Below, piece by piece: positions 25,917 to 34,137 of a stretch of DNA of 64,000 bases. The stretch comes from RGIG9608 sp045602425 (GTDB lineage: Bacteria > Bacteroidota > Bacteroidia > Bacteroidales > Paludibacteraceae). The notes beneath the pieces were generated by a model, which searched no databases, had not been told where the DNA came from, and worked only from the letters and a program-made list of their open reading frames with translations. Location: positions 62,001 through 126,000 of the forward strand of contig JAZSBO010000014.1 in the NCBI GenBank assembly GCA_045602425.1, read 5' to 3'. A program made the position numbers and the translations under genes. Within the stretch, counting starts at the first letter, position 1. Each line of letters begins with the position of its first letter.

Positions 25917-26822
25917 CTATTGCTTTATTGCTTCATAACGCGAGGTCAAAGTAGGATTAACATCAGTCATTATTTCATAAACATCAGTCTTTTCTTTTGT
26001 AGTTCCTTTTTTTGAAAAGATGTTTATAATTTCATCATTTTTCGAATCCAAAAAAGTTTGTATTGCAATTGCCGATGGTTGCATTCTGTTTATTTCACAC
26101 AAAATAGGCAAACCTTCAGCAATTTTTGCTCTAGCATTTGCGACATTAGAAGTCATCTCGTCTAAACCTTGACGATGATATACATAAAAAAACTCGCGAT
26201 ATTTCCTAAAACGCTCATCCATCAAATTATTTATCAAAGCATAACGATTTTTATTGCTTTCAAAAGCTTTCCAACCTAATGCTTCATTTTGATCGGATTT
26301 ACTTTGCATAAGATTTACAATATTCTCTGCCTGACGAAAACATTCCGTTCCTCCTAATTTCGAATAAGAATCTAAATCCAACCCTATTATTATATAAGCA
26401 TAATAAGCCAAAACTGCGGTCAAATTCGATTCATAAGTCGTAGTATTTATCTCTATTGGATCAAATTCGACATATGTAAAATTAAAATGTTCGTCCTTAA
26501 AATTAAATGTCGATGTATTATAAGATGTATTATAAACCGGACGGCGAGCCTGTATTTGTAATTCCGTAGTAAAAACATTGTCAACATACGACTGTATTGT
26601 TATCATAAAATTACAATCAATACGTTCTGCAACAGCATAAATTCCTGAAGTCCAATGCCGATTGTTCATAAAATCATTCAACTCTTTCTGGAGTGTTTCA
26701 AACACTTGTTTATTAGCAATTTGTATCTGTGACGAATTTATCTGCAAATTGCAATTTAACTCTTGTGCCGACACAATCACACAAAAGAAAGTTACTATGA
26801 CAGACAAATAAAACTTTCTCAT
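25917..26822 (-). CDS. DUF4835 family secreted protein (possible type IX secretion accessory protein, PorD-like)
   Basis: This protein of about 301 residues has a signal peptide (MRKFYLSVIVTFFCVIVSAQ) and the DUF4835 layout: ELNCNLQINSSQI, then NRHWTSGIYAVAERIDCNFMITI and VEFDPIEINTTTYESNLTAVLAYYAYIIIGLD. The family is restricted to Bacteroidota and usually sits beside coaBC and recN, as here. Some annotations link it with the type IX secretion system as PorD; I cannot verify that from sequence. The ATG at 26822 overlaps the coaBC stop as ATGA, so I prefer it to 26831. Confidence 0.82.
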   Translation of the reverse strand: MRKFYLSVIVTFFCVIVSAQELNCNLQINSSQIQIANKQVFETLQKELNDFMNNRHWTSGIYAVAERIDCNFMITIQSYVDNVFTTELQIQARRPVYNTSYNTSTFNFKDEHFNFTYVEFDPIEINTTTYESNLTAVLAYYAYIIIGLDLDSYSKLGGTECFRQAENIVNLMQSKSDQNEALGWKAFESNKNRYALINNLMDERFRKYREFFYVYHRQGLDEMTSNVANARAKIAEGLPILCEINRMQPSAIAIQTFLDSKNDEIINIFSKKGTTKEKTDVYEIMTDVNPTLTSRYEAIKQ

Positions 26823-28018
26823 TTTATGCATTTTACAATTTCTTCAACTATATCACGAGCAACCTCTTTCTTAGTTTTCAATGGATAATCGTTACAAGTT
26901 CCATCGTGTCTTATAATCCAAATTTTATTCGTATCGTACCCAAAACACGTTTGAGCATTTTGCATCGAATTAAGTACAATAAAATCCAAATTCTTCTTTT
27001 TCAATTTATTTTGAGCATTCTGCAACTCATTATCTGTTTCTAAAGCAAAACCAACCAAAAATTGATTTTGTTTTTTCTGCTGACCTAACGCAGCAGCAAT
27101 ATCATTTGTTGGAGAAAGTTGAAGTTGGAATTCGTCTTTTCCTCGTTTCAATTTCGTATCTACTTGATTCTTTGGCTTAAAATCAGCTACTGCAGCAGAC
27201 AGCACAGCACCATCGGCAACAGAGAAAGCTTCAATAGCAGCATTGTACATTTGTTCAGCAGATTCTACATCAACACGTTTGATTAACGGATTTGTAACGT
27301 TTAAAGCTACTGGTCCTGCTATAAGCGTAACCTTAGCACCAAGTTCTGCACAGCGTTCCGCAATAGAAAATCCCATTTTTCCAGTAGAATAATTTCCAAC
27401 AAAACGAACAGGATCAATCTTCTCGTAAGTTGGACCAGCAGTTACTACAATATGTTTCCCACGAAGCAACTGTTTCTCAGAGAAAAATTTCTCAACGAAA
27501 TCAACAATCTTTTCAGGTTCTTCCATTCTTCCTTTTCCTTCAAGACCACTTGCAAGAAAACCAGATGCAGAGTCAATTATTCGGCAACCAAACTGTTGTA
27601 ACGTAAGCAGATTCTTTTGTATTGCCGAATGTTGATACATATCTAAATCCATTGCAGGAGCAATAAAAACAGGACATTTTGCTGACAAGTAAGTAGTGAG
27701 CAACAAATTATCAGCAATACCATTAGCCATTTTACCAATTGTATTTGCTGTTGCAGGTGCTATCAAGTAAGCATCTGCCCACAAACCCAAACTAACATGA
27801 CTATTCCATGCTCCATTTGTAGGGTCAAAAAAATCGACCATTACTGGATTTTTCGACAATGTTGCCATTGTCAATGGAGTGATAAACTGCTTTGAAGTTT
27901 CCGTCATTACAACCCGAACTTCTGCTCCACGCTTTACAAATTCACGTACGATAACAGCCGATTTATAAGCTGCAATACCGCCTGTAACTCCTAATATTAT
28001 CTTTTTTCCTTTTAACAT
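26819..28018 (-). CDS. coaBC: bifunctional phosphopantothenoylcysteine decarboxylase/phosphopantothenate--cysteine ligase
   Basis: CoaBC carries out two steps of coenzyme A synthesis. The N-terminal CoaC flavoprotein half (about 1-185) shows GVTGGIAAYKS, the catalytic histidine in NSHVSL, and APATANTIGKMANGIADNLL with PAMDLDMY. The C-terminal CoaB half shows VVTAGPTYEKIDPVRFVGNYSTGKMG and the AAVADFKP motif. I used the ATG at 28018 (MLKGKKIILGV), since an earlier start would add an unusual hydrophobic tail. It lies between rpoZ and the DUF4835 gene. Confidence 0.95.
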   Translation of the reverse strand: MLKGKKIILGVTGGIAAYKSAVIVREFVKRGAEVRVVMTETSKQFITPLTMATLSKNPVMVDFFDPTNGAWNSHVSLGLWADAYLIAPATANTIGKMANGIADNLLLTTYLSAKCPVFIAPAMDLDMYQHSAIQKNLLTLQQFGCRIIDSASGFLASGLEGKGRMEEPEKIVDFVEKFFSEKQLLRGKHIVVTAGPTYEKIDPVRFVGNYSTGKMGFSIAERCAELGAKVTLIAGPVALNVTNPLIKRVDVESAEQMYNAAIEAFSVADGAVLSAAVADFKPKNQVDTKLKRGKDEFQLQLSPTNDIAAALGQQKKQNQFLVGFALETDNELQNAQNKLKKKNLDFIVLNSMQNAQTCFGYDTNKIWIIRHDGTCNDYPLKTKKEVARDIVEEIVKCIK

Positions 28019-28100
28019 AAAAAAAAACAAAAAGATAAAAGTCAAAAGTCTCGAGAACTTTCAAACCTTTACCTTTATTTTAATTTTACAAAAAAGAGTT

Positions 28101-28427
28101 TTACTCTGCTATTTCAGTTGGATTACGATAATAAATTTTATTATCATCAAACTCTTGAATTGCCATCAAGGTAGGTTTTGGAAGTTTCTCATAATAACGA
28201 GAAATAGCAATCTGCTCTCTGTTTTCAAATACTTCTTCCAAATTATCAGTAGCAGATCCATATTCTTGCAACTTTTTACCCAATTCATTTTTAATTTCTG
28301 TAGAAATCTGATTAGCACGTTTCCCAAGAATATTTACCATTTCATACACATTACCAACCTCTTCACTCATTTGGTTCATGTCACGCGTAATAACTGAATC
28401 CGGTGCGTTTGTTTTCTTTAAATCCAT
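28101..28427 (-). CDS. rpoZ: DNA-directed RNA polymerase omega subunit (Bacteroidota type)
   Basis: This 108-residue protein matches the divergent omega subunit of Bacteroidota. The stretch YEMVNILGKRANQISTEIK corresponds to the conserved omega/Rpb6 motif, followed by NLEEVFENREQIAISRYYEKLPKPTL, a phylum-specific tail. Omega helps assemble the beta' subunit into core polymerase. The bamD-rpoZ-coaBC-DUF4835-recN order is one I associate with Bacteroidales genomes. Confidence 0.9.
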   Translation of the reverse strand: MDLKKTNAPDSVITRDMNQMSEEVGNVYEMVNILGKRANQISTEIKNELGKKLQEYGSATDNLEEVFENREQIAISRYYEKLPKPTLMAIQEFDDNKIYYRNPTEIAE

Positions 28428-28431
28428 TTTC

Positions 28432-29241
28432 TTATTCTTTTAAATAATTATTAGCTTCTTTTAAATATTTCTTCGCTGTTTTTATATTTTCCCCTTCAGG
28501 AAACTCATTTTCATAATTATAATATTCATCAACAACTTCACGATAACGCTCTGCCTTCTTCTCTTCAACACTATGTATTGCCTCTTTGTATTTAGAACTC
28601 AATATCAAAAAAAACAAATTTTCACGATATTTGGTTTCAGGATAATCACGCAAAGCATTCTCTGCAACTATAATTGCTGAACGATAATTATTCCCTAAAT
28701 ATATACCCAATTTATAATACGTTTTCGCATTCAAATAAGCCTTATAAGCCAATTTTTCGTTCAACTCCTCTATATATCCATACGCCTCTGTTACTTTATC
28801 AGAATTGGGAAACGCTGCCACAAAATCCTCAAACGCTGCTATAGCTTCGTGCGTATATGTTTGATCCAAACGAGCATCGGGCGAAAGCAAATAATTACAA
28901 TACCCTTTCATATAAGTACATTCGCGTATATAATCGCCTTGTGGGAAATTTTTTACATAAATTTTGTAATGTTCTACCGCCGAATAATAATCTTTTTGAC
29001 CTACATATGACTCTGCCAACATATACAAAATCTCTTGTGCTTTACGAGTACCGCGATAATACGTAGACAAATCGTCAAACAAACTCGCTGCTTTAGTGTA
29101 TTTCCCATCTTGAAAATAGTTTTTCGCAGCATTATATTTCAATTCAGGGTCTTGACTTTTTTGTATTTTGCGATATGTACCACACGATACCGCAAAAACA
29201 CCCACAACGATAATAAAAAATATGCGTTTTACCATTTTCAT
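28432..29241 (-). CDS. bamD: outer membrane protein assembly factor BamD
   Basis: This is a BamD-type lipoprotein of about 269 residues and part of the machine that inserts beta-barrel proteins in the outer membrane. Its lipobox is FAVSC and it has tetratricopeptide-like helical pairs throughout (AAKNYFQDGKYTKAASLFDDL, EILYMLAESYVGQKDYYSAVEHYK). I chose the ATG at 29241, not 29295: the -7 box at 29253-29260 would place the transcript start inside the longer frame. rpoZ follows 4 bases later. Confidence 0.88.
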   Translation of the reverse strand: MKMVKRIFFIIVVGVFAVSCGTYRKIQKSQDPELKYNAAKNYFQDGKYTKAASLFDDLSTYYRGTRKAQEILYMLAESYVGQKDYYSAVEHYKIYVKNFPQGDYIRECTYMKGYCNYLLSPDARLDQTYTHEAIAAFEDFVAAFPNSDKVTEAYGYIEELNEKLAYKAYLNAKTYYKLGIYLGNNYRSAIIVAENALRDYPETKYRENLFFLILSSKYKEAIHSVEEKKAERYREVVDEYYNYENEFPEGENIKTAKKYLKEANNYLKE

Positions 29242-29252
29242 TTTTAAGTTTG

Positions 29253-29260
29253 CAAATATA
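29253..29260 (-). promoter_or_regulatory. -7 promoter box for bamD
   Basis: TATATTTG on the minus strand matches TAnnTTTG and lies 11 bases before the chosen bamD start. It probably drives bamD, rpoZ and coaBC. Confidence 0.6.
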
Positions 29261-29325
29261 CGCAATTTACACAAACAAAAACAACACATTTCCATCCTTT
29301 TTATTTTTAGTTTCTTTACAAAAAA

Positions 29326-29351
29326 CAGCCGATAAAAATTTTTATCGGCTG
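29326..29351 (-). terminator. Rho-independent terminator after the TM2-domain gene
   Basis: A perfect 26-base palindrome (arm CAGCCGATAAAAA) lies 24 bases after the stop of the TM2 gene; on the minus strand it is followed by TTTTTTG. Confidence 0.8.
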
Positions 29352-29375
29352 AATTCTTAACAATTTAATTCAATC

Positions 29376-29729
29376 TTAAAGTAGAGCTATTGCCTGTTGA
29401 AATTTAGCTCCATTGTACTTTTGAGTATTTTTACGAGCATTGATAACGTCTATCAACCACCAAATACCAAAAGTGAGCCAACCAAGCAATAATTTTACAA
29501 TACCACTGCCTACTTTTCCTAACAAGAAACGGTCAACACCAAAATTTCCTAAAAAGAATGAGACAATTAACATCGTTGTTGGACTTTTCAAGTTGTTTAT
29601 CGAAAAAATTAAAGTATCATAATTTTTATCATCAATTTTTTCTAACTTATCTTTTATCAATCCAAAACTTACCACATCTACTTTCTCGCCAAGAAGCGAC
29701 ATTATGTTATTTATTTTTATAGAATCCAT
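29376..29729 (-). CDS. TM2 domain-containing membrane protein
   Basis: This 117-residue protein has a C-terminal TM2 domain, two membrane helices joined by a short loop. The first includes FFLGNFGVDRFLLGKVGSGIVKLLL, and the second is LTFGIWWLIDVINARKNT. The F/L-G-x-x-GxDRFLLG pattern is the family signature. The N-terminal 55 residues are a short cytoplasmic region. The function of bacterial TM2 proteins is unknown. It follows two small lipoprotein genes in the same direction. Confidence 0.85.
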   Translation of the reverse strand: MDSIKINNIMSLLGEKVDVVSFGLIKDKLEKIDDKNYDTLIFSINNLKSPTTMLIVSFFLGNFGVDRFLLGKVGSGIVKLLLGWLTFGIWWLIDVINARKNTQKYNGAKFQQAIALL

Positions 29730-29746
29730 AAATCTTATTTTTTTAA

Positions 29747-30100
29747 TTAATCCATTGAGTCTAATAAATCTAAAGCTTGTTTTGAAAGTTCCATTGACTT
29801 TTCTGCAGCTTTCATTGCATCTTCGTAATCTGCATCGTCGTCTGCTAAACTTTCCAATTCTTTAGCTGTTTCTAAAAGATCTTCAGTTGCATCCATTGCC
29901 TTGTTGTAAGTATCAATTGCATCGTCAATATCTTCATCAACATCATCAGTGTCAAAACTTTCAGATTCAATTACAATAGTTGATTCTGTAGATTCTTTAG
30001 TTTCTTCTTTTTCCGAATTATTTCCACATGCATATACTGCCATAGCTACTACGACAAGTATGCTTATCATTTTTAGTTTTATCATTTTTAGTTTTATCAT
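29747..30100 (-). CDS. small acidic lipoprotein, unknown function
   Basis: I do not recognise this 117-residue protein. It has a hydrophobic leader with a lipobox (AVYAC, Cys near residue 25), then an extremely acidic stretch around residues 45-65 (DTDDVDEDIDDAIDTYN) and a helical, acidic C-terminus. The first codons are a tandem repeat giving three in-frame starts (30100, 30085, 30070). I kept 30100 because it overlaps the preceding stop as ATGA, but 30070 would give a cleaner signal peptide. Confidence 0.75.
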   Translation of the reverse strand: MIKLKMIKLKMISILVVVAMAVYACGNNSEKEETKESTESTIVIESESFDTDDVDEDIDDAIDTYNKAMDATEDLLETAKELESLADDDADYEDAMKAAEKSMELSKQALDLLDSMD

Positions 30101-30360
30101 TTATTAATATATTCTTCCATAAAATCTTTAAAAGTTTCTTCATAGTTTTCTGAAATTTCTATGATTCTTTTTTCTTGTTCCTTTGTTAGTTCTCCTTCTA
30201 TTTTTAATTCGTCCATCTTTTGAGCGATTTCCTTTATTTCTTTATAATCTTTATCTTGCAAAGCAGTTTCCAGATCATCAATCAAAGAATCTACAGAAGG
30301 TTTACAACTCACAAACATTAATGCAATGGCACAAATTGTACCTAAAAATAATTTTTTCAT
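30097..30360 (-). CDS. small lipoprotein, unknown function
   Basis: This is an 87-residue predicted lipoprotein: signal peptide MKKLFLGTICAIALMFVSC with the cysteine at residue 19, then a single amphipathic helical region (DSLIDDLETALQDKDYKEI...). It is similar in size and style to the next gene downstream, which also encodes an acidic lipoprotein, and overlaps it by 4 bases. The role is unknown. Confidence 0.75.
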   Translation of the reverse strand: MKKLFLGTICAIALMFVSCKPSVDSLIDDLETALQDKDYKEIKEIAQKMDELKIEGELTKEQEKRIIEISENYEETFKDFMEEYINK

Positions 30361-30620
30361 GTTTTTTAAAATTTAAATTCATTATTCCTACTCTTTCTTA
30401 GTTTTTCGGATTCCACTAGAAAAATTTGCGCATCATTTTCAGTTGCAAATAAAATAACAATTTTTAACAAAAAAAAAGTCCTTGTTGGTCCTTTTTAACA
30501 CGACAACCATAAACACTCTCATTATCAATTAATTAATGCTTATCAAGCATAACATATATGATAATTAAAACCATTAAAAATCATTTTTCAAGAAAAAACA
30601 AAAGAAAGTTTTTTATTTTA

Positions 30621-30628
30621 TACATTTG
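30621..30628 (+). promoter_or_regulatory. -7 promoter box for argD
   Basis: TACATTTG matches TAnnTTTG, 27 bases before the argD ATG. The rest of the 30361-30655 gap shows only AT-rich sequence and a short hairpin at about 30536-30551 (ATGCTT/AAGCAT). Confidence 0.6.
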
Positions 30629-30655
30629 CAATTAACAAACTAAAGAAGAAAAAAG

Positions 30656-31777
30656 ATGAAAACATTTGACGTATATCCTCTATTTGACATAGAAATCAAC
30701 AAAGGGAAGTTATGTAATACCTACGACAAGCAAGGAAACGAATATTTAGATTTGTATGGCGGACATGCTGTTATTTCCATTGGTCATTCGCATCCATACT
30801 TTGTAGAAAAAATGCAAAAACAACTTAAAGAGTTGATTTTCTACTCCAATTCTGTAATAAATCCCCTTCAAGCAGAATTAGCCGAAAAACTTGGAAAAAT
30901 GAGTGGTTACGATGACTATTCGCTATTTCTGATAAATTCTGGTGCTGAAGCAAACGAAAATGCTTTAAAATTAGCATCATTCTACAACAACAGAAGTAAA
31001 GTTGTAACTTTCTGCAAAGCTTTTCATGGTCGTACATCGGCAGCCGTACGTGTAACTGACAATCCCAACATAACAGCTCCTATAAATAGAGCTATGGATG
31101 TAGAGTACCTACCTCTAAACGATTTTGAAGCAATAGCGAAAACACTTAGTCAAAACGATGTAACAGCAGTCATTATTGAAGGAATTCAAGGTGTTGGAGG
31201 CGTACAAATACCAAGTAACGAATTTCTAAAACATCTTCGCAATGAATGTACAAAGACAAACACCGTATTGATACTCGATGAAATACAATCAGGTTACGGA
31301 AGAAGTGGAAAATTCTTTGCTCATCAATATGCCGACATTCGTCCCGACATTATCACTACAGCCAAAGGAATGGGCAATGGATTCCCTATTGGAGGCGTAC
31401 TTATCAGCCCTACGTTTAAACCTACATACGGAATGTTAGGAACAACTTTTGGTGGCAATCATTTTGCTTGTACAGCAGCCATTGCAGTGCTCGACGTAAT
31501 GCAAAACGAACATTTAATAAAAAATGCCGCAAACGTAGGAACTTATTTAATAAACGAACTAAAAACAATACCAAACATAAAAGAAGTTCGTGGAAAAGGA
31601 TTAATGATTGGCATCGAATTTGATTACGCAGTGAAAAATTTACGAAAAAAACTTCTTTTCGAAAAGAAAGTATTTACTGGTGCAAGCGGAATGAATACAA
31701 TTCGCCTATTACCACCACTATGCCTTTCGAAAGAACAAGCCGACACTTTCTTAACTCGTTTAAAAGAATGCTTGTAA
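30656..31777 (+). CDS. argD: N-acetyl/N-succinylornithine aminotransferase, class III PLP enzyme
   Basis: This 373-residue class III aminotransferase fits ArgD of arginine biosynthesis. It has YLDLYGGHAVISIGHSHPYF near the N-terminus, NSGAEANENALKLA for phosphate binding, CKAFHGRTSAAV, VLILDEIQSGYGRSGKFFAHQ with the PLP-nitrogen aspartate, and the PLP lysine in TTAKGMGNGFPIGG near residue 238. In Bacteroidota the pathway uses N-succinyl rather than N-acetyl intermediates. The carbamoyltransferase in this window has the succinyl-type residue, so the substrate here is probably N-succinyl-ornithine. The gene is alone, 20 kb from argF'. Confidence 0.88.
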   Translation: MKTFDVYPLFDIEINKGKLCNTYDKQGNEYLDLYGGHAVISIGHSHPYFVEKMQKQLKELIFYSNSVINPLQAELAEKLGKMSGYDDYSLFLINSGAEANENALKLASFYNNRSKVVTFCKAFHGRTSAAVRVTDNPNITAPINRAMDVEYLPLNDFEAIAKTLSQNDVTAVIIEGIQGVGGVQIPSNEFLKHLRNECTKTNTVLILDEIQSGYGRSGKFFAHQYADIRPDIITTAKGMGNGFPIGGVLISPTFKPTYGMLGTTFGGNHFACTAAIAVLDVMQNEHLIKNAANVGTYLINELKTIPNIKEVRGKGLMIGIEFDYAVKNLRKKLLFEKKVFTGASGMNTIRLLPPLCLSKEQADTFLTRLKECL

Positions 31778-31890
31778 AGCAAAAAGATGTTAAAAAAACT
31801 TTTTCACCTCAAACATTGTTTTTACTCTGATTAAACCTTAAGAAAGATTTCTTATCATAACAACAAGTAACTTTTAAAAATTTGTGCCTT

Positions 31891-33048
31891 ATGAAAACAA
31901 GAGTTTTAATTTTATGTTTGACTAGTGTTTTTTTGCTTTCTACTCAAACCATCAAAGCCGATGAAATAACAATCGAAGCAAAAAACACTGACATTAGCGA
32001 CAATTTAGAATTGACAGCCGTTGCAAATCTTTTTGGGCAAGTAAAGGATTTAGAAGATTTCGAAAAACAACTCAACGACTCTGAAAATAAACTCTCGAAT
32101 CTTGATTTAAACAACGATGGTGAGGTTGACTATTTGCGAGTTGTAGAAGAGGTAAAAAATAACCTCCATATCATTATCATTCAAGCAGTTTTAGCTGAAG
32201 ATATTTACCAAGATGTAGCTACTATTATTGTCGAAAAAGAGAATACAAAGAAAACAACTTCCGTACAAGTTATTGGCGATCCCTACATCTATGGCGAAAA
32301 TTACATTATCGAACCTGTTTATATTTACACTCCTGTAATTTACGACTATTTTTGGGCTGCACATTATCGTCCTTGGTATTCACCTTATTATTGGGGATAT
32401 TTCCCTTCTTATTACCATCATCATCATTGCATTTATGCACATTTGTATCGCCAGCATATTTATGCATACAACAGACATCATCATTGTAGCTACCGATATG
32501 CACATGCACCAAAGCCTGCATATCGTGAAGTAAGGTCAGCTGCTTCGCGTCGCGACTATGCCAATGCAAATCCTTCGGGTTCGTTCTCGGTACGCCATGC
32601 AAACACTCAAATACAAAACAAACGTAGTTTGCAAACTGCTAATCGAGCTACTAACCAAAGTGTACGTACTGCACGACCTGCTGTTGTCAGCAGAAACAAT
32701 TCGGCAGTTAGAGCAACAACAAGCCGTAGCAACAACGCCACAAGGATTTCTTCGCAACGTACAACCGAAAATCGATCGAGAGTTACAGTTCAAAGAAACA
32801 CGAGCAATACCAATCGTAATTCGGTAAGCACAAGCAGTAACAGAAACTCAATGCCACAAACAAGCGTTTCGCGTTCTTCATCGAACACAAGAAATTCGTA
32901 CAACACAGGCAGGTCTTCGTCTTCACAAAGAAGTGCTACGCCAACCTATCGCTCGAGTGGCAAAAGTTCTTCTTCGGCAAGCAGAAGTAGTGGATCTGTT
33001 TCAAGAGGAACGTCTAACAGCAGTCGTAGCAGTAGCTCTCGACGATAA
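31891..33048 (+). CDS. secreted protein with EF-hand-like loop, His/Tyr-rich centre and Ser/Arg-rich tail
   Basis: I do not recognise this protein of about 385 residues. It has a signal peptide (MKTRVLILCLTSVFLLSTQTIKA), a globular region to about residue 140 containing LDLNNDGEVDYLRV, which matches the D-x-N-x-D-G-x-x-D calcium loop of EF-hand or dockerin type, and a middle region (about 145-210) rich in Tyr, His and Trp with HHHH. The tail of about 170 residues is low complexity, of Ser, Arg, Asn and Thr. The start is the ATG at 31891; the TTG at 31882 is unlikely. The clusters suggest metal binding and a flexible, basic surface region. It is probably periplasmic or surface-located. Confidence 0.8.
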   Translation: MKTRVLILCLTSVFLLSTQTIKADEITIEAKNTDISDNLELTAVANLFGQVKDLEDFEKQLNDSENKLSNLDLNNDGEVDYLRVVEEVKNNLHIIIIQAVLAEDIYQDVATIIVEKENTKKTTSVQVIGDPYIYGENYIIEPVYIYTPVIYDYFWAAHYRPWYSPYYWGYFPSYYHHHHCIYAHLYRQHIYAYNRHHHCSYRYAHAPKPAYREVRSAASRRDYANANPSGSFSVRHANTQIQNKRSLQTANRATNQSVRTARPAVVSRNNSAVRATTSRSNNATRISSQRTTENRSRVTVQRNTSNTNRNSVSTSSNRNSMPQTSVSRSSSNTRNSYNTGRSSSSQRSATPTYRSSGKSSSSASRSSGSVSRGTSNSSRSSSSRR

Positions 33049-33067
33049 TATAATTTCAAAATAAGCG

Positions 33068-33106
33068 AAAGGAAGATGGAAAGTTTCTGTCTTCCTTTTG
33101 TTTTTT
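33068..33106 (+). terminator. Rho-independent terminator after the Ser/Arg-rich protein gene
   Basis: AAAGGAAGA and TCTTCCTTT form a 9-base stem with a 13-base loop, followed by a T-rich tract, 20 bases after the stop codon. Confidence 0.75.
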
Positions 33107-33120
33107 CTAAAACTTCTTTC

Positions 33121-33128
33121 TACATTTG
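33121..33128 (+). promoter_or_regulatory. -7 promoter box for candidate small RNA
   Basis: TACATTTG is an exact TAnnTTTG match, with a TTG at 33099-33101 that could serve as -33. No protein gene starts within 270 bases downstream, so it probably serves the structured RNA that follows. Confidence 0.5.
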
Positions 33129-33129
33129 C

Positions 33130-33338
33130 CATTGTATTTCACAAAAGAAATACAAGACATATAAAAAAGCATTTTGCTTTGTTTCTTCTGTTATTGAAAT
33201 TTGGCGATTTTACGAATATGAAGAAATAAGAGTTGAAATGCTCACGTTTAGGCGTGAGCTTGACTTTATTTCGTATATTCAAGGTTACGCCAAATACCTA
33301 ATAACAGCGGGAAACAGTTAAGTTTCACGCTTTTTTTA
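33130..33338 (+). ncRNA. candidate structured small RNA (possibly 6S-like) with its own terminator
   Basis: This gap has a promoter box at its start, a Rho-independent terminator at its end and strong structure between. There is a 9-base hairpin (33132-33140 with 33147-33155) and a 6-base one (33166-33171 with 33175-33180). A long rod follows: 33199-33206 with 33288-33295, 33214-33219 with 33275-33280, 33223-33230 with 33265-33272, capped by GCTCACG/CGTGAGC (33240-33246 with 33253-33259). The terminator stem is at 33307-33330, then seven T. A rod with internal loops is the style of 6S RNA, and a Flavobacteria/Bacteroidota 6S-type family exists, but I cannot match its consensus from memory. 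Confidence 0.55.
33307..33337 (+). terminator. Rho-independent terminator of the candidate RNA
   Basis: GCGGGAAAC pairs with GTTTCACGC (one mismatch) around a 6-base loop and is followed by seven T. Confidence 0.75.
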
Positions 33339-33401
33339 TGTCTAAGTAATAAGTTATTGATTTAAAGAAGTTGCGCCCGACACAAATTTAGGGATATAGA
33401 A

Positions 33402-34101
33402 ATGAGAAAACTTTTATTATTATTCACATTGCTTCCTTTGATAGTAATGGCACATGCAAAAGATGTGGTTTATCTAAAAAACGGTTCTATCATAAAAGGT
33501 AATATCAAAGAACTAAATCCAACTGAATCTTTAAAAATAGAAACATCTGATGGGAATATATTTGTTTATAATTTAATTGATGTGGAACGTATCACAAAAG
33601 AAGATACTATAAATAAGAGTTCTCTTTCTTATAAAGGATTTGGAGATATTACATTTGGAGGAACAATTGAAAACATATTCAATTTCGATATATCAACAAC
33701 ACATGGGATTTTTCTATCTGATTTTTTCTTTTTAGGTGTAGGAGTAGAATTTGATTTAAATTATTGGAAAAAAGAAGGTTTTATAACTGATTATGAAGGA
33801 AATATTATGGGTTCAAAAAATAACAATTGCTACTTATACAAACTACCTATTTATATTGACTTTAGGATTTATCCCTTAAAGAAAACAAATACAATAATAA
33901 CTCCATTTTTAGATTTCCGAATTGGAGGTGAGGTTTTAAGTTATTACAGAGGTCTTTTTTTGTCTCCATCTGCAGGAGTTCGTTTCAATTTAGAAAAAAA
34001 TTGCTTTAAATACAGCTTTTTGTTATGAATTTTACAATCCTACAAATAAATATTATTCAAGCTTTCACGATTTAGGAATAAAAATAGGAATAGAATTTTA
34101 A
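33402..34101 (+). pseudogene. outer-membrane beta-barrel-like protein with a C-terminal frameshift
   Basis: The frame from 33402 encodes a signal peptide (MRKLLLLFTLLPLIVMAHA), a small domain with VVYLKNGSIIKGNIKELNP, then barrel-like strands, and stops at 34028 (208 residues). Just before this there is a run of five T at 34017-34021. If one T is removed, the frame continues YEFYNPTNKYYSSFHDLGIK and ends IGIEF at 34101, a terminal phenylalanine as expected for an outer-membrane barrel. So the gene is either recently frameshifted, phase variable at a short homopolymer, or affected by a sequencing error. Function unknown; no neighbour clarifies it. Confidence 0.7.
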
Positions 34102-34137
34102 TACTTATAAAATAATCAATTTAATTAAGAGAAAACT

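Noticed and set aside
30478..30505. Possible terminator at repeated GTCCTT
   Set aside because: The two GTCCTT copies are direct, not inverted, repeats and cannot form a stem.
30656..31777. Reading the argD gene as a GABA or other class III aminotransferase
   Set aside because: The length and motifs fit ArgD best, and the window also has a matching carbamoyltransferase; other uses cannot be fully excluded.
33076..33321. 81-codon plus-strand ORF after the Ser/Arg-rich gene
   Set aside because: It begins inside the terminator of the preceding gene and runs through the rod-like RNA structure; composition is not protein-like.
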